Positions 12,991-23,574 of a DNA stretch of 64,000 bases are shown piece after piece; positions within the stretch are counted from its first letter, which is position 1; each line of letters starts with the position of its first letter. The translations under genes and the position numbers were made by a program. Below the pieces are notes generated by a model. That model was not told where the DNA came from, did not search any database, and saw nothing but the letters and a program-made list of their open reading frames with translations. The DNA lies in NCBI GenBank assembly GCA_963682055.1, contig OY821749.1, positions 25,985,631-26,049,630 of the forward strand. The letters run 5' to 3'. This DNA comes from Primula veris (Eukaryota; Streptophyta; Magnoliopsida; Ericales; Primulaceae).

Positions 12991-13373
12991 AAATTGCTCA
13001 TCAATTCATTGGAACGAATATTGACTCATATTTGTGTTTGTTAACATAATATATTTGCAAGCTCACAAAAGATATGTTTTAATGTAAAAGGGAATTATAT
13101 ACCTGGTGTAAAATATAGAGATGAAGCAGGAATATGAATTTTGAACCATGTAATTGGTCTAATATATAGATAAAAATTCGATGTCCAAATTCATTTATTT
13201 TGATAATCATTTAATGCATGTCGTTAGCTCCATGATTTCAATCAACAATGATATTTTGTTCACTAATAAAATCTTAGCAAAAAGACAAGACATATATGCT
13301 TTACAGTCAACCTTGTAATAAATATGATGTTTAATTTTCTCAATTGAATGAAAAGCTATGTCTACAGTATGTT
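12991..13373 (-). repeat. Neprosin promoter/5'-UTR segment, tandem copy a
   Basis: A 383-bp segment present three times in a row here, and once (diverged) upstream of each other neprosin gene. On the minus strand it contains a TATA-like tctatatattag near 13160 and, about 50 bp downstream, a likely splice donor (caccag/gtatata). In the other copies the same donor appears to begin a 5'-UTR intron ending just before the start codon. Confidence 0.75.
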
Positions 13374-13684
13374 AAATTACTCATCAATTCATTGGAACGA
13401 ATATTGACTCATATTTGTGTTTGTTAACATAATATATTTGCAAGCTCACAAAAGATATGCTTTAATGTAAAAGGGAATTATATACCTGGTGTAAAATATA
13501 GAGATGAACCAGGAATATGAATTTTGAACCATGTAATTGGTCTAATATATAGATAAAAATTCGATGTCCAAATTCATTTATTTTGATAAGCATTTAATGC
13601 ATGTCGTTAGCTCCATGATTTCAGTCAACAATGATCGATATTTTGTTCACTAATAAAATCTTAGCAAAAAGACAAGACATATAT

Positions 13685-14485
13685 TTTGTTCATATTATTC
13701 TATCTCTCGTTTACTCTCTCTCTTCTCCCTTATTATATCTTTCCTCCATTCTTCTCTCTCTCACCAATTCTTCTCTAAATCTATCTCTTATCTCACACTC
13801 TCTCTCCATTCATTCTCTACAAAAAAAACATAGGTTACGAAATGAATTAAAAGATCGTGTTAGTTTGCAATTCAAAATATTTTGATTTGTTGCATATAGA
13901 GAATAAAAAACATGAATAAATTGGTATATAAAATAATAAATTGAGACTATTGTAAAGCTTGTGGGTTTAAAGTTGAAGGGGTAGAATTTATATGTATAGT
14001 ATTGAGATAAATTTATATGTAGAGTATGAAGTTTTAAAATTAGGGTATGAAGTTTTGAAATTAGGGTATGAAGTTTTAAAATTAGGATATGAAGTTTTGA
14101 AATTAGGGTATGGAGTTTTGAAATTAGGGTATGAACTCTTTTTTAGATATTTGATTGTGATTCAGAACATTTAGGGTATGACATTTTAAAATTAGGGTAT
14201 GATATTTTAAAATTAACATATGAATATTTTGTGAGTTTTTAGTCATTTTGAGAGAGATGGATGGAGGATTAGCATGTGTTAGAAAGATATGCGATTATCG
14301 TGTGTTAGAGAGAGATGTACGATTAGAGAGAGAGAGTTGCGGTTAGAGAGAAAGATGTTAGATTATGGTTTGATTAGAATTAGATAAATAATAAGTATAT
14401 ATAGGTATGTTTTTTGTAAGTTAAGTTTTGGGGGTATGTTTTTTGTAATATAATAGAGATAGAGTATGTTTTTTGTAATTGCCCC
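13685..14485. mobile_element. Insertion inside promoter repeat b (CT-rich start, GGTATG-rich body)
   Basis: Copies a and c of the flanking repeat lack this stretch, so it is an insertion with loss of about 20 target bases. It has a CT-rich left part (13690-13820), a 21-bp minisatellite, a GA-rich part and a right end made of repeated ggtatgttttttgtaa, finishing in attgccccta. The layout resembles the elements at 26690-27475, 36440-37215 and 55535-56312. No coding capacity or clear inverted ends were found. Confidence 0.5.
14024..14215 (+). repeat. 21-bp minisatellite
   Basis: The unit tatgaagttttgaaattaggg is repeated about five times almost exactly, followed by degenerate copies to 14215. 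Because the unit is 21 bp (seven codons), it gives an open frame of repeated YEVLKLG, which is a by-product and not a gene. Confidence 0.9.
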
Positions 14486-14543
14486 TAATAAATATGATGT
14501 TTAATTTTCTCAATTGAATGAAAAGCTATGTCTACAGTATGTT

Positions 14544-14925
14544 AAATTACTCATCAATTCATTGGAACGAATATTGACTCATATTTGTGTTTGTTAACAT
14601 AATATATTTGCAAGCTCACAAAAGATATGTTTTAATGTAAAAGGGAATTATATACCTGGTGTAAAATACAGAGATGAAGCATGAATATGAATTTTGAACC
14701 ATGTACATTGGTCTAATATATAGATAAAAATTCGATGTACAAATTCATTTATTTTGATAAGCATGTCGTTAGCTCCATGATTTCAGTCAACAATGATATT
14801 TTGTTCACTAATAAAAGCTTAGCAAAAAGACAAGACATATATGCTTTACAGTCAATCTTATAATAAACATGATGTTTAATTTTCTCAATTGAATGAAAAG
14901 CTATGTCTACAGTTGTTAAGTTAAA
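14544..14925 (-). repeat. Neprosin promoter/5'-UTR segment, tandem copy c
   Basis: Third copy of the segment at 12991-13373, with a few substitutions and an 11-bp or so deletion near 14762. The TATA-like and donor motifs are retained. Confidence 0.75.
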
Positions 14926-15089
14926 TTGCGACTGAATGGTGAATTTTTGTAAATTAATATTGGGGAACTCATATATTCATATAAAGATAAACAGTACAAT
15001 TACATGTTTTTTACAATTACTCAAATATTAATAACTTTCATACAACCCTAATTACATTTATTGATCGTTTAAGTAGTACATAAAAGGAA

Positions 15090-15185
15090 TGTACAACCCC
15101 AATGCTGCGGAAGACCGTTCATTACGATTGCTGGAGGAGCCTGAGGAGCGGCAGGATGATTTTGGTGCACTACACCAAAATTGGC
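15090..15185 (-). pseudogene. Possible 3'-terminal exon fragment (HPAAPQAPP...MNGL)
   Basis: On the minus strand a short frame reads HPAAPQAPPAIVMNGLPQHW and runs to a stop soon after. Related fragments with PAAPPQAPPQIQMNGF occur at 47935-47995 and 63240-63300. Conservation of the peptide between diverged DNA copies suggests descent from a real coding exon of an unidentified gene. I do not recognise the family. Confidence 0.35.
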
Positions 15186-15199
15186 AAATTAGGAACAGA

Positions 15200-15600
15200 A
15201 CAGGTTTTCAATTTGGAACAATCTGATACACTAGTGACGTCTAATGGACAATCTAAAAGACTTATAGACAGTTTAATGTATAGTGTAATACAACAATGTC
15301 AGGTTAACAATATTGGACTTTGTAATAGACAGTCTAAATGAAAGTATAATATGACAGTTTGATAGACGGTCTAACATACATACTCATGATAGTCCGAAAG
15401 ACAATCTAATATACAATATAATGAATAGTCCAATACACACATGATATTTAAATAAACAATATAATGAATTGTCTAATAAGCAATGTAATACTAAAATAAC
15501 AATCTAATGTACAGTCTTATACACTACAATAGTCTAATGAATATTCTAAGTTTCCAATATACTAATAGACATTTTAATGTACAGTCTAATTCATTAAAAC
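15200..15600. repeat. Cryptic short-period repeat (cagtctaatg-like)
   Basis: About 400 bp dominated by degenerate copies of a 10-12 bp motif, such as acagtctaa, acaatctaat and atagtccaat. The pattern is that of a decayed short-unit array. Confidence 0.65.
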
Positions 15601-15776
15601 ATTCAAATCATAATTATGTTCATTATATGTCTTTACAATAAACACATTAATGATAGAAAAAAATATACACAAATAATGTACAAAACTTGCCAGTTTTGTA
15701 AATAGAGTAGAACAGATCTTTTGAAAATAAACCACTACAAATTTTTATCTCAATCAAACATAGGAATCAGTCGGTC

Positions 15777-16245
15777 TGTTTGGTATCAACTTTTTCGGTC
15801 CAAAAGCAGTAAAAAAAAAAATTGTTTTAAAAAATATGTAATGAGTGTTTGACAAGAACTTAAAAAAAATAACTTTAAGCATATTGATGGTTTGCACTAT
15901 CTAATATGTCCTTTTGCTTTTTCAATCAAAATTGATTTATAAGACATTTCTTTTGATAAAATTTTAAAATATCATGTAAAAACGAGCAAGTATAACACGC
16001 CAAGCATACGAATAAAACTTTAATTGACATAAAATCAATATTGATTTAAATTTTGAAAATGGTGGGGAGAAAGCTACCAAAATTTTTAAAATGTGTGGCT
16101 TTTTTGCTTTTAACTTTTCTAGTTACGTTCCTCCAAAATCTAGATTTTTAAAAGCTAAAAAAAACAGTGATACCAAACACATGAGACTTTTTAAAAATAA
16201 GAAGCCAAAAAAACTAACAAAAAAAAGTTCATGCCAAACATGCAC
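15777..16245. mobile_element. MITE-like element
   Basis: The left end reads tgtttggtatcaactttttc. The right end, reversed and complemented, reads tgtttggcatgaacttttt, giving an inverted repeat of about 18 bp with few mismatches. An internal copy of the right-end motif is at about 16170. No coding frame is present, and no clear target-site duplication was found. The tgtttggtat ends are common in plant miniature elements. Confidence 0.5.
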
Positions 16246-17770
16246 ACACTATGTATGAATAACTGGACTTAAATGTTACATTTTAAAATTTTAATTGAAT
16301 TCGTTTTAGAATCATCAATTGTACAAAATATTTTACCAATAAAAGGAGTTAGAGTTTCAAAATCTTAACCGCTGCTATAATAACATATTGGAAGTCAGAA
16401 CGGCTACGGTGTGGAAAGAACCGACCAGAGAGATAGAGAAAACAAAGGAAAAATGACAATTTAGTACATATTTAGAAATTTATTTACAAAAAACTCGGTT
16501 ATTTTGAACTTGATGATTATTTTACAAAAAAAAAAATACATATTTTATGAACTTATTTACAAATAAGTACACATGTCATTAAAAATCCAAAAGAAATCAA
16601 AACAAATATTTAAAAATTAAAACCAATTTTTTAAAAAAAATACATTTTTTATATAAAAAAATATGTGTGATCCTGTCTAATCATGTTCAATCCCGTATGT
16701 CTAATTTTGTTAGATCATGTCTAATCATGTTTAATCATATCCAATCATGTCTAATCCCGTTTGATACTCTGTACAATTTTTTTTGTTTTTTTATTTATTT
16801 ATTTACTTTTTTTTTATATTTTATATTTTGTTATTTTTTATAACATATGTATCTAATTGTAAATAAGCATATGTAACTAATTGTAAAGAAATACACATAG
16901 ATGGTTTTTTTTTTTATAATTAATTTGATTGGTATGTAGTTGTTTTTAAGTCTTACTATTTCGAATATAATAGACAAGTGATATAGAGCACAGAGCGGCA
17001 TGAGAAACTGAATGATCGAAGAAATAGAGAACAAAAATTGAGAGAAATAGATGGGGTGAGGGAGAAAATGGATTAGAGAGACAGACAAACTGACAAACGT
17101 AACTACTATCCACACCGTCGTATGATTATGGATTAGTCGTCACAACTCACATATTTAATATATTTTGGATTAGTTACATAAATGTTCTCTATTTTTTATG
17201 GAAATTAGGCTATGGTAAATTGTAATTGACAAATGACAATTAGATACCCGGGAGAATCCCATCCAATTTTTTTGAAGTAATTTCCAACAATGTGAGCCAA
17301 TTTGTTTTCTTATCTTCCAAAAGAGTACTTCAAAATCCAAACCTTACTGTTTAATTGTATAGACGAAACTACTTATAATTTTTACCGTCAAATTTATTTC
17401 AAATGACGAATTTTAAAAGTTAACCATAACATTTACTATTTGAAGTATCATAGGATGAACTTTTGAAAACTTGGTTTTTCAGAAATTTACGAAAGAGTTA
17501 TTTGAAGGTCAAAATATAACTAACCAGGCTAGAAAAATTAAAAGAAACCAAAGAGTAAATGTTTTATCTGCCCTCCTAACTACCCTCATTTCTCTCCATC
17601 CCCCTCTTTTTACTAAACTCAAATATATATATTTTTTATATACAAACAAAAAAACATAAACAAAAAAAGAGCTAAAAATGTGAACAACCCATCCTTCACT
17701 CACTCACATTGTAAACCAAACCAAAAACCCAAAAAAAAAAAAAAAACATCAACCAAACCATTTTCCCTCA
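16246..17770. other. AT-rich intergenic region upstream of MED33-like copy C
   Basis: Contains homopolymer runs, a short repeat at 16671-16765 (listed separately) and a GA-rich patch at 16985-17085. A TATA-rich run (atatatatattttttatata, near 17622-17641) and A-rich leader sequence lie 130-150 bp before the start codon at 17771 and could be the old promoter. No gene is seen. Confidence 0.5.
16671..16765. repeat. Short tandem repeat (tctaatcatg)
   Basis: About nine degenerate copies of a 10-bp unit near tctaatcatg or tctaatcccg. Confidence 0.7.
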
Positions 17771-20512
17771 ATGTCTGATAACATGGATAAAACAAATAAC
17801 AACAATATCAATAATAATAATAGTAATAAGAAAAGAAAAATGGAACCAGAAGAGAGGGTGTTCGAGGCTGTGAAGCGGCGTGAGGTTCCTGTTGGGGTTT
17901 CGGGCTTGGAGCTAGGAAGCGTTACTGTGTCCCTTTTGTGTTTGGAGGAGGACCGTTCGGCGGCAGCCAGGCTGTGGAAGTTTCTTGGCGAGGCTTTGTC
18001 GTCAGGGCTTGTGTCGCCTCTCCACGTCATCGCTCTCCTCACCCCGAGGTTGGTGACATTTTCATTCTTGTTAATTCTTGTTAGTATATATTGTTGTTGT
18101 TAATGTTGTTGTTGTTGTTGTTACGGGTTGCTGGATACGACATGTAATTTTGCGGGGTTGGAGAACAGATTAGTTTTTGAATAGATTTTCAGAAACCCTT
18201 ACGAAAAGATTGCATCTTGTAGTAATTAGGAGTAACCCAAAAGTATACAATATGTTGTTCCTATTATTATTATTGTTGTTGTTGTTAAGAGTTTGCAGGA
18301 TAGGAAATGTTATTGTGCGGGGTTGGAAAACGGATTGTTTTTTTTATTTGTTTTTAAGAAACCCTGATAAAAAGATTGCATTTTGTAGTAATTATTGTTG
18401 TTGTTGTTGTTACGAGTTGGTGAATACGAAATGTTATTGTGTGGGGTTGGAATATGGATTGTTTTTTGATTTGTTTTTAAGGAACCCTTGTGAAAAGATT
18501 GCATCTTGTAGTAATTACTGTATCAGTAACCCAGGGTTGTACAAAATATAGTTATTTTGTGAAACGAATTGTTTCTTGAATGGTTTTTAGAAAAATTGCA
18601 TCTTGTCGTAATTATTCCTATTATTATCATTGTTGTTGTTGTTATGGGTTGCTGGATACGAAATGTAATTGTGCGGGGTTGGAGAACGGATTGTTTTTTT
18701 CTTTGATTTTAAGAAACCCTGATAAAAAGATTGCATTTTGTAGTAATTATAGTTGTTGTTACGGGTTGGTGAATACGAAATGTTATTTTATAGGGTTGGA
18801 TAACATATTGTTTTTAAGAAACCCTTATTAAAAGATTGCATTTTGTAGTAGTGATTAGTAAATCAAAGTTATAAAATATGTTACTTTGTGGAACGGATCG
18901 TTTCTTGAATGGTTTTTAGAAAGATTGCATCTTGTGGTAATTATTGTCATTGTTGTTGTTATTGTTACGGGTTTCTGGATACGAAATGTTAGTTTGCGGG
19001 GTTGGCGAACGGATTATTTTTTTATTTGCTTTTAAGAAGCCCTTACAAAAAAATCGCATATTGTAGTAATTATTGGTAACCCAAGATTATACAGTTCGTT
19101 ATTTTGTGGAACGAATTGTTTCTTGAATAGTTTTTAAGGACCCCTTTAAATAAAAATTTCATCTTATAGTAATTATTCTTATTATTATCGTTGTTGTTGT
19201 TGTTGTTGTTACGGGTTGCTGGATACGAAATGTAATTTTGTGGGGTTGGACAATGGATTGTTTTTTAATTAGTTTTTAAGAAACCCTTGTAAAAAGACTG
19301 CATATTGTAGTAATTATTAGTAAACCATGGTTATAAGTATGTGATTTTGTGGAACGTATTGTTTTCTTGAATGGTTTTTTAAAAAATTGCATCTTGTAGA
19401 AATTATTAGTAACCCAGGGTATACAATATGTTATTCTGTGAAACGGATTGTTATTTAATTTAGTTTATAACTTGATTATTATTATTAATGCTATTGTTAC
19501 AGGTAGGTGAATACGAAATGTTATTTTGCAGGGTTGAAGAACGAATTGTTTCTTGAGTAGTTTTTAAGAGAACCCTTAAAAAAATTGCATCTTAGAGCAA
19601 TTATTTCAAAGTTGATAAATACATGTTAAAGATCAATCAAATTCATATACAACTGTAAGTAAACAGTAAGGAAGCTATTTCTTATATGAAAATGACATGT
19701 AGAACAGTTATTGTTGCTTTATCAATGTCTAAAGAATCATAGTCTCCTTGTTTGCATGTATCATGACAGGGTTATTGCTAATCGGTGGTCTCAACCAGAG
19801 TCGTTCAGGCTCTATCTTGAAATCTTGAGAAGATTCTTTTTCTCTTTCGACAGCCATGGGAGTGAGAATTGCAGAAAAAAGTAAGTTCTTGATCATCATA
19901 GAGTGGGAAACATTGTGACAATTTGACAATTTATTGGTGTTATCTTTTCATATGAGGAGTTTATGATAAAACACATGTTGAGTATGTTTTCTTTTCCCTT
20001 CTTTCCATTGCTTGCTACTTTATGAATTGAATCCCTATAACTCTATATTTCAAGTTTGTGGATCATTTTATCATTTTTAGTTTGCATGTGTTCTGGCAAG
20101 TGTTTTTCACTTGTGTGATTGTTCTGATCGGTTCAGCGTCATTTTTTCGTTTTGGCAGGATAATAAACTCTATCGATGTTGCTTTTCAGCTTTGTCAAAC
20201 TTACGGAATTTCAGTTACGTAACTCGGGCAAGCGATTGTTTTTTCCTTCTTCAGCATTGTCATTGCCTTAATTGACAGCATGTTGAGTGACTGGGGATTA
20301 AAAATAACACATGTTGATCAATCAAATATTTTCACTAAAGACTACAATGACCAGGTTATGGATGTGGACGGTATTGCAAATCAAACTTATGAGAGAACCG
20401 AACATCGTGAAAAATTAAGGAAATCAAATACTTTTGAGACTTTTGGGGCATTAGGGAAACTGACAGAGCATAAGAAGGCCATCGTAATTCTCCGCCTTGT
20501 CTATTTGAATAT
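17771..20512 (+). pseudogene. MED33: MED33/REF4-like Mediator subunit, 5' part, copy C
   Basis: Three exons are seen: exon 1 (17771-18048), exon 2 (19770-19880) and exon 3 (20159-20512), all with GT-AG borders. Exon 1 begins with an asparagine-rich tract, then RRKM-type basic residues and a segment with LWKFLGEALSSGLVSPLHVI, which matches the WK-LE-A-----VSPL-V-ALL region of MED33. Exon 3 carries the SIVIALIDSMLSDWGL helix and ends RLVYLNM. It is the only copy with exon 1 and with a good acceptor before exon 2. An in-frame TAA at 20220-20222 (CAG in copies A and B) closes the frame at residue 150, and no later exons follow before the LEA gene on the opposite strand. A truncated pseudogene, though a short N-terminal protein is conceivable. 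Confidence 0.85.
18060..19600 (+). repeat. Minisatellite-like array in intron 1 of MED33-like copy C
   Basis: Eight irregular units begin near 18121, 18288, 18409, 18641, 18760, 18966, 19209 and 19497. Each has ttacgggttgctggatacga, then a ggggttgga block, aagaaaccct, and gattgcatcttgtagtaatt. Each is preceded by a variable GTT microsatellite. Two sub-types alternate (ggatacgaaatg and gtggaacgaattg). Related units are in the intron remnants at 1330-1980 and 4670-5320. Confidence 0.85.
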
Positions 20513-21412
20513 GTAAGTAAATCGCAGTGTTTTTCTCTTACGCGTTCCTTCGTTTTCTTTACAGAGATGTTGTCTGGTAACTTGACTGGACCTGAACACA
20601 ACTTCTAGTAGTTTCTTATAAATAGATTAAAAATTAATCGATTAGCTTTTGTTTACTTCGAGAGAAATCTTGAGTACTTTGAATGTGGTGTCTCGTATTC
20701 TTCTGCTGCTAATCAGTTTTCCTGAAGACTAGCATCATTCAGTTCTTGGGCTTTTCCAAGACTGTTAGTTAATTAGCAATTTTTTGGTTCGAGGCTTCTT
20801 CTTGCACTATTTATCATATACACAATGATTCAACTTTCAGTGATGAGTATTTTAACCTTTCCTTTCGAGAGAATTGTTTTTACTTTGACTGATACTTTAC
20901 ATTTGCATCAAATAAGTTTGTGGTGAGGAAGTCTAAGACTTGTTCAATTAAGTTTTAAATTCCAACGCTTGATGTAAGGTTTTGTGAATGAACCCGGTCC
21001 AAAGTCACTTCTTATATTAGAACAACCAAATGCATACTTGTTTTTTTTTCCGGATAAGTCTAATTTGAATGTGTAATGTCAGTATATAAGTTTACTATTT
21101 TCTTCGTAAAATTAAACCAATTGAACAATTCTGCATTTAAGATTAATAACTAAAAAAAGAAAAAGAAAACTATGTTAATAACTTGCAGGGGCTTTTTAGC
21201 TAATACTATTAAATACTAGTGTATGATAACTTGTCAAATATATCATATATGTTACATGTAATATAGAGTTTCCTAGGCAAAGTAATGCCAAATTGTCAAA
21301 TGTCAAACGGATAAGAATGGCAGCCACCATTAAAATTACTTCAAAGTGACCCACTAATTTATCAGAAATAAACTTTAGTTCTAACGATTTTTATGAGTAA
21401 CACTTTGATCAC
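20513..21412. other. Intron remnant and spacer after MED33-like copy C
   Basis: 20513-20890 matches the intron after exon 3 of copy B. From 20890 the sequence is unrelated to MED33. The stretch 21010-21300 is repeated at about 29805-30360, next to the next LEA gene. No gene is seen. Confidence 0.6.
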
Positions 21413-21560
21413 TACAGAAATAGGTCACATCGCAGACGGAATTAGTGACATATTTTATTTCTCAATATCCTAATCAGGGACGACATGACGTTTACTGACA
21501 TATTTGGTCATTTAGCTAACGACAGATTTGTAACTGTGCCTAAATGGAATTTTTTTTACT
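21413..21560. mobile_element. Possible CACTA-type end remnant
   Basis: Begins cactacagaaataggtcac, followed by gcagacgg and gtgacat motifs like the ends of CACTA transposons. The equivalent place at about 30490 is decayed (aaacctagaaaaatgtcat). No matching second end was found. Confidence 0.35.
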
Positions 21561-21839
21561 GGATGTTTATTTTAATTAGTACTCAGTTAAAATATTAAAG
21601 CTAATGCTGATCTTTAATCCAAGTATTATTAGAAAGTAGAAATTACATGAATCTTGAGTACAACCTTATTAATTACAAGTAAAAGCTTTGCTCGAAATTT
21701 GGCTGACTACAAACTTTGTAAAATTACATCGAATAATGCGAAAAAAAAACAGAATAACTTGAAAAGGTGATACAGTACTGAACTCTATCAATAAACGAAT
21801 CCTAAAGTACCATGCTATATAAGTCCACCAGAAAAACGA

Positions 21840-22439
21840 CTAAAACTTGGAGTGACAAGTCCAATGAGAAACAGTCATGTTAATCACATTGATGCTGATT
21901 TTGCAAGTAATATAAGAAACAACATGAATTTTAAGCACCTTGATAGTGTAAACTTTACCCGCAATTCGCGTAGTTGTGGTGAGGGGTAACATACCCGAGA
22001 CAACCACATCATTAAAAACGCCATTGAAGTTAGAGAGCAGTATCTTGTCAGCTGATGCAGTCATATTCAGGTCCATTGGATAGGTTTTCTTTGCATATAT
22101 AATACCTGCAGGGACCAAAGCATCGCCAACTTCTTGGCCTCGGTACTTGACTATTGCCGACCCATTTGCATACTTAAATGACCCAACCTTGTTTGGATTT
22201 TTAACCGAGAGGCTTACTAGAAAGGTTAAGTTCAAGTGCACGTTTGTGAGCCTTGGTATGTCTATTGACAAGTTAAACCGGGTTAGGGTCATCGAGTTGA
22301 TGGTTGTGACCGGACTCTTCGGTTTGAAGACGGTAAAAAGCAGTATTATTACGACCAGTAATATGACGGCTAATATTACAACCGTGCATATGATGTTACA
22401 TCTCCGTTTGTGAGGAGTTGAGAGAGGGGTAGAGCCCAT
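21840..22439 (-). CDS. LEA_2 (NDR1/HIN1-like) membrane protein, copy 2
   Basis: Intronless, 199 residues. LEA_2 proteins of the At1g64065-like type are small single-pass membrane proteins associated with stress and defence; their exact role is unknown. The N-terminus is short and basic (STPHKRR), followed by a strongly hydrophobic segment at about residues 14-39. The rest is the LEA_2 beta-sandwich, with the typical V-NPNKVGSFKYANG strand region near 75-95 and a final CKISINV ... CHSKF strand. Several N-x-T sites (NLT, NMT) are present. The start is fixed by the ATG shared by all copies, and a TATAA box lies about 145 bp upstream. A neprosin copy follows to the right on the same strand. Length is normal for the family and no defect is seen. 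Confidence 0.85.
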   Translation of the reverse strand: MGSTPLSTPHKRRCNIICTVVILAVILLVVIILLFTVFKPKSPVTTINSMTLTRFNLSIDIPRLTNVHLNLTFLVSLSVKNPNKVGSFKYANGSAIVKYRGQEVGDALVPAGIIYAKKTYPMDLNMTASADKILLSNFNGVFNDVVVSGMLPLTTTTRIAGKVYTIKVLKIHVVSYITCKISINVINMTVSHWTCHSKF

Positions 22440-23574
22440 TAATTTCTTATAGTAGTTTCAGGAATATGCATGTATGAACTATAAATTTAACAAATGAGAA
22501 CAAAATATATACAAGATAAGTAAGTTAAGGGAGATAGTGTGAGGTGTACTAGGAGAGGGGAAATACATAGATTATTTATTTTTATATAAGACTAGTGATA
22601 TTTTTAACACAAACTGATACAAAGACTTGTTGAGGACTGTTTGATCAAATGTATATCCACATAGATCAACGACAACGAGAGAATTTTTGCATTTTGTGGT
22701 GTCAACTTTTTGTTTGGAAATAATAAATATTGATAACAAATAATGTGATATTTATGAAATTTTTAATACATATTACTTTTTGAGTTTTGTACTTAATTTG
22801 TTTTTTTGTGATATTTATGAAATTTTTAATAATTCCTAAAACGTAAGTTCTTGTGATCAAAGGCCATTCAAAACTTTAGTATAACATTCACAAGAATAGA
22901 AATTTCAGAAGCATTCCAAGACCATTACTTAGCGTGAAATGCTATCTATATATATATATGGAGAAAGTGACTTAGTGACTAGAGTCTTTTAAATTAGTGT
23001 AAAAGAAATATAAAACTGATATACTGCTTTTGTTTTCGTCAACAATCTTCTATTATTTTTCACATTACAAAGTCGAACAATATTATTGTCACCCTCAAGA
23101 AGAAGTACTGGACGTTGTTATAAAGAATCAATGTCCTCACAATACTATTATAGTAAGTAGGAAGTGGTATCAAAAATAATAGCAGTATTGGAATAATTTA
23201 GCAGTATTTTGTTTAATTTGACATTATTCGCCTAAATGAAAAAGGAGTTGGGAAACAATTTGTGGTAAATATTAAGTTGACCAAATTGTATCTACCTAGT
23301 TGAAATTCACCCCAACTTACTTTTGTGCTAAATATATATACACCTATCCAAATTTTCTTTATACGGGGTATTTTATTGTACGTCTCGCGTCAAATATAGA
23401 TGGTATGTTTTAAGTTGAATACAATATTTTGTATTATTTCGATCTATATACTCAGAGTTAAAACCAACGAAATCGTCAACTTAAGGTGTTACTGAATTTA
23501 TTCAACTTCGTCCCATGGTCCTTTTTTTAAAATTGTGACAGATCAAATTCGAAGTCATGTAAACATAGGACTTG
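22440..23574. other. Spacer upstream of LEA copy 2 and downstream of neprosin copy 2
   Basis: Contains the LEA promoter (TATA at 22581-22588) and conserved landmarks shared with the other module spacers, such as gagaaagtgactta near 22962. No gene is seen. Confidence 0.7.
22581..22588 (-). promoter_or_regulatory. TATA box of LEA copy 2
   Basis: TATATAAA on the minus strand, about 145 bp before the start codon. It is conserved at the same distance in the other two intact LEA copies. Confidence 0.6.

Larger units (their letters stand above)
13374..14543 (-). repeat. Neprosin promoter/5'-UTR segment, tandem copy b, interrupted
   Basis: Second copy of the segment at 12991-13373, split by an insertion of about 800 bp at 13685-14485. 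Outside the insertion it is almost identical to copy a. Confidence 0.75.

Noticed and set aside
13992..14174. Open frame with repeated YEVLKLG
   Set aside because: It is a product of the 21-bp minisatellite and has no other coding sign.
12991..14925. CRISPR-like look of spaced repeats
   Set aside because: Units are long, eukaryotic promoter duplications with no short regular spacers.
18310..18504. Minus-strand asparagine-rich frame
   Set aside because: It is the reverse of GTT microsatellites within the intron array.
22147..22413. Plus-strand frames opposite each LEA gene (also 31502-31786, 50867-51169, 57437-57628)
   Set aside because: They mirror the LEA coding sequence on the other strand and have no family resemblance.
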